DNA of 64,000 bases from Enterococcus songbeiensis (lineage in GTDB: Bacteria > Bacillota > Bacilli > Lactobacillales > Enterococcaceae): the NCBI RefSeq assembly GCF_005405265.1, contig NZ_BJDS01000012.1:1-64000 (forward strand), read 5' to 3'. Each line of letters begins with the position of its first letter. Position 1 is the stretch's first letter. Positions 62,709 to 64,000 of the stretch are shown piece after piece. The notes under the pieces were generated by a model that ran no database searches, was not told the DNA's origin, and saw nothing but the letters and a program-made list of their open reading frames with translations. Made by a program: the position numbers and the translations under genes.

Positions 62709-63623
62709 CTACTCCGTACGAAACATTTTCCTCGGTTTTAGTTCTTCGGGATTCTTATTGTTCTTTTCATAGATTCCTACCACTTTTTCTTGATAAAACA
62801 GCGCAATCGGTTCCTGTGGCATTTCGGCTAATTGGAAAGCTGAAAAAGGCAGTCGCATCCCATTTTTTATTTTTTGCCACAATGCATCGGAAAGATCCAC
62901 CCGTGGAAATTCCTTTACGCCATATTCAATTGGCAATAAATAGGCCTCTAATTGGTTTTGATCTACTAATTCCCGTACCTGTTGCAGGGTTACTGCTTGC
63001 GCTTTTGTAAATCCGCCACTAGCTATTCGTGTTAAGTCCGACATGTGGGCGGCTACCTGTAATTTTTTCCCCGTATCAACCGCTAACGTTCGCACGTAGG
63101 TTCCTTTGCCGCACCTCACTTGAAACCGCCAAGACTGGGTTCCATTTTCCCATACTGGCTCTGAGATTCGTTCAAAAGAAAAAATTTGGGCTTTGCGTTC
63201 AGGGCGTTCAACGATTTCTCCCGCTCGTGCATAGTCATATAACCGACGTCCGTTGACCTTGACCGCTGAAAACATCGGCGGTATCTGAGTGATTTCACCC
63301 GTCAAAGAAGCCATCGCTTCATCGATTGCTTTGTTTGAAAATGGTTGTTGGATGACTGTACGTTCAACAACCTCTCCTGAAGCATCCTCTGTCGTTGTTG
63401 CAAATCCAAGGGTAATTTCCCCTACATATGTTTTTCCCGACTCCATCAGAAATTCTACCATCTTTGTTCCTTTTCCGATACAAATCGGCAATACACCATC
63501 TACATCGGGATCCAGTGTACCACTATGCCCGATTTTTTTTGTATGTAAAATTTTTCGTAATTGAAAAACACAGTCATGACTCGTCATTCCCCGTTCTTTC
63601 CATAGAGGTAAAATTCCGTCCAT
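62709..63623 (-). CDS. truB: tRNA pseudouridine(55) synthase
   Basis: A 304-aa enzyme that makes pseudouridine 55 in the T-loop of tRNA. The catalytic Asp is in 'GHSGTLDPDVDGVL', with 'VRCGKGTYVRTLAVD' and a C-terminal PUA-like end. ATG 63623 (MDGILPLWKERG) is the family start, with GAGGTG upstream; an in-frame GTG at 63635 is not needed. The gene has its own extended -10 promoter after the rbfA terminator. Confidence 0.95.
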   Translation of the reverse strand: MDGILPLWKERGMTSHDCVFQLRKILHTKKIGHSGTLDPDVDGVLPICIGKGTKMVEFLMESGKTYVGEITLGFATTTEDASGEVVERTVIQQPFSNKAIDEAMASLTGEITQIPPMFSAVKVNGRRLYDYARAGEIVERPERKAQIFSFERISEPVWENGTQSWRFQVRCGKGTYVRTLAVDTGKKLQVAAHMSDLTRIASGGFTKAQAVTLQQVRELVDQNQLEAYLLPIEYGVKEFPRVDLSDALWQKIKNGMRLPFSAFQLAEMPQEPIALFYQEKVVGIYEKNNKNPEELKPRKMFRTE

Positions 63624-63655
63624 GTCACACCTCACTTCTCCTATTCAACTGGATT

Positions 63656-63664
63656 ATTATAGCA
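63656..63664 (-). promoter_or_regulatory. Extended -10 promoter of truB-ribF
   Basis: TGCTATAAT on the minus strand, identical to the pcrA promoter core; no convincing -35. It predicts a leader of about 25-30 nt. Confidence 0.6.
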
Positions 63665-63701
63665 CATTTCCCCAGAAGTTTATCATCTGTAAACTGAAAA
63701 A

Positions 63702-63747
63702 AGCGAAGGTATCTCAGTTCCCAAAAAGAGAGCTGAAATCCTTCGCT
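63702..63747 (-). terminator. Terminator of rbfA
   Basis: 8-bp outer stem AGCGAAGG/CCTTCGCT (63702-63709 with 63740-63747) plus an inner CTCAG-type pairing, followed on the minus strand by TTTTTTCAG, 22 nt after the rbfA stop. Confidence 0.8.
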
Positions 63748-63769
63748 AGTTTTTTCATGAAATTCTTCT

Positions 63770-64000
63770 TTACTCTTTGTGCAGGTTGCGAATCATTTCA
63801 TCGATCTTATTGCCATATTCGACAGATTCATCAAGTTCAAAAAAGATTTCCGGCGTTTTATAAAGGGTTAAGGTTTGTCCCAATTCATGACGAATCAAAC
63901 CTGTTGCTTTTTCAAGCCCTTGCTGTGCCTTTTGTCTTTCAGAAGCTAATTCTGACAGTAAACTATAATAAATTGTCGCTTGTTGCAAATCACCTGTCAC
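63770..64000 (-). CDS. rbfA: Ribosome-binding factor A, 3' part only
   Basis: The C-terminal 76 residues of RbfA, a KH-fold protein that helps mature the 16S rRNA 5' end of the 30S subunit. '[36 protein letters not shown]' (read in parts) is the family signature, and the frame ends with the usual '[10 protein letters not shown]'. The 5' end lies beyond position 64000, so the first residue seen is not the start. The order rbfA-truB-ribF is typical of the nusA-infB cluster end. Confidence 0.93.
   Translation of the reverse strand: MTGDLQQATIYYSLLSELASERQKAQQGLEKATGLIRHELGQTLTLYKTPEIFFELDESVEYGNKIDEMIRNLHKE

Overview
The window is an ordinary-GC, low-mobility stretch of a Firmicutes chromosome that reads as Enterococcus. 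The gene order rlmCD-dgkB-gatB-gatA-gatC-camS-ligA-pcrA is an enterococcal arrangement, and the D-aspartate ligase/amino-acid racemase pair (40545-42533) belongs to enterococci with L-Lys-D-Asp peptidoglycan cross-bridges (E. faecium, E. hirae, E. casseliflavus and relatives), which argues against E. faecalis. There are no rRNA or tRNA genes, insertion sequences, prophages or CRISPR arrays. Most genes are on the minus strand.

Layout. 1-11695: a 42-aa small-protein gene, then the minus-strand cluster pcrA-ligA-camS (DNA repair/replication plus a lipoprotein) and gatCAB-dgkB-rlmCD (Gln/Asn-tRNA amidation, lipid kinase, rRNA methylation). 11827-18852: a ClC exchanger, a cytoplasmic alpha-amylase and the fruRKA fructose operon. 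18855-20660: two unknown genes in one operon and a small soluble protein gene. 20657-24095: engB, clpX and tig. 24213-27306: a TPR protein, RDD protein, SppA and a small unknown protein.

27433-32998: amino-sugar and c-di-AMP block. glmS is preceded by a glmS ribozyme and converges on the cdaA-cdaR-glmM operon, so the first two dedicated steps to UDP-GlcNAc and the c-di-AMP synthase that binds GlmM sit together. 33120-37591: a pyruvate:flavodoxin oxidoreductase diverges from a cytosolic DsbA-like protein over a shared region with a Rex-like operator. 37595-42533: rapZ-yvcK-whiA, then the D-Asp cross-bridge genes. 42604-50842: uvrBA under a LexA box, and glnPQ, an amino-acid ABC importer with two fused binding domains. 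50867-55806: the hrcA-grpE-dnaK-dnaJ heat-shock operon with two CIRCE operators.

55834-64000: hemW, a TetR-controlled ABC exporter whose ATPase lacks its usual N-terminal strand, a MerR regulator followed by a decayed phosphoesterase, cysK behind a T-box leader whose specifier reads AUG (Met), then ribF, truB and the 3' part of rbfA.

Most genes are core housekeeping genes with secure family assignments. The less ordinary items are several genes shorter than 60 codons, the metallophosphoesterase relic, the T-box specificity, the PFOR locus, the C-terminal calcium-loop-like motif in DgkB, and the unknown 442-aa/54-aa operon.
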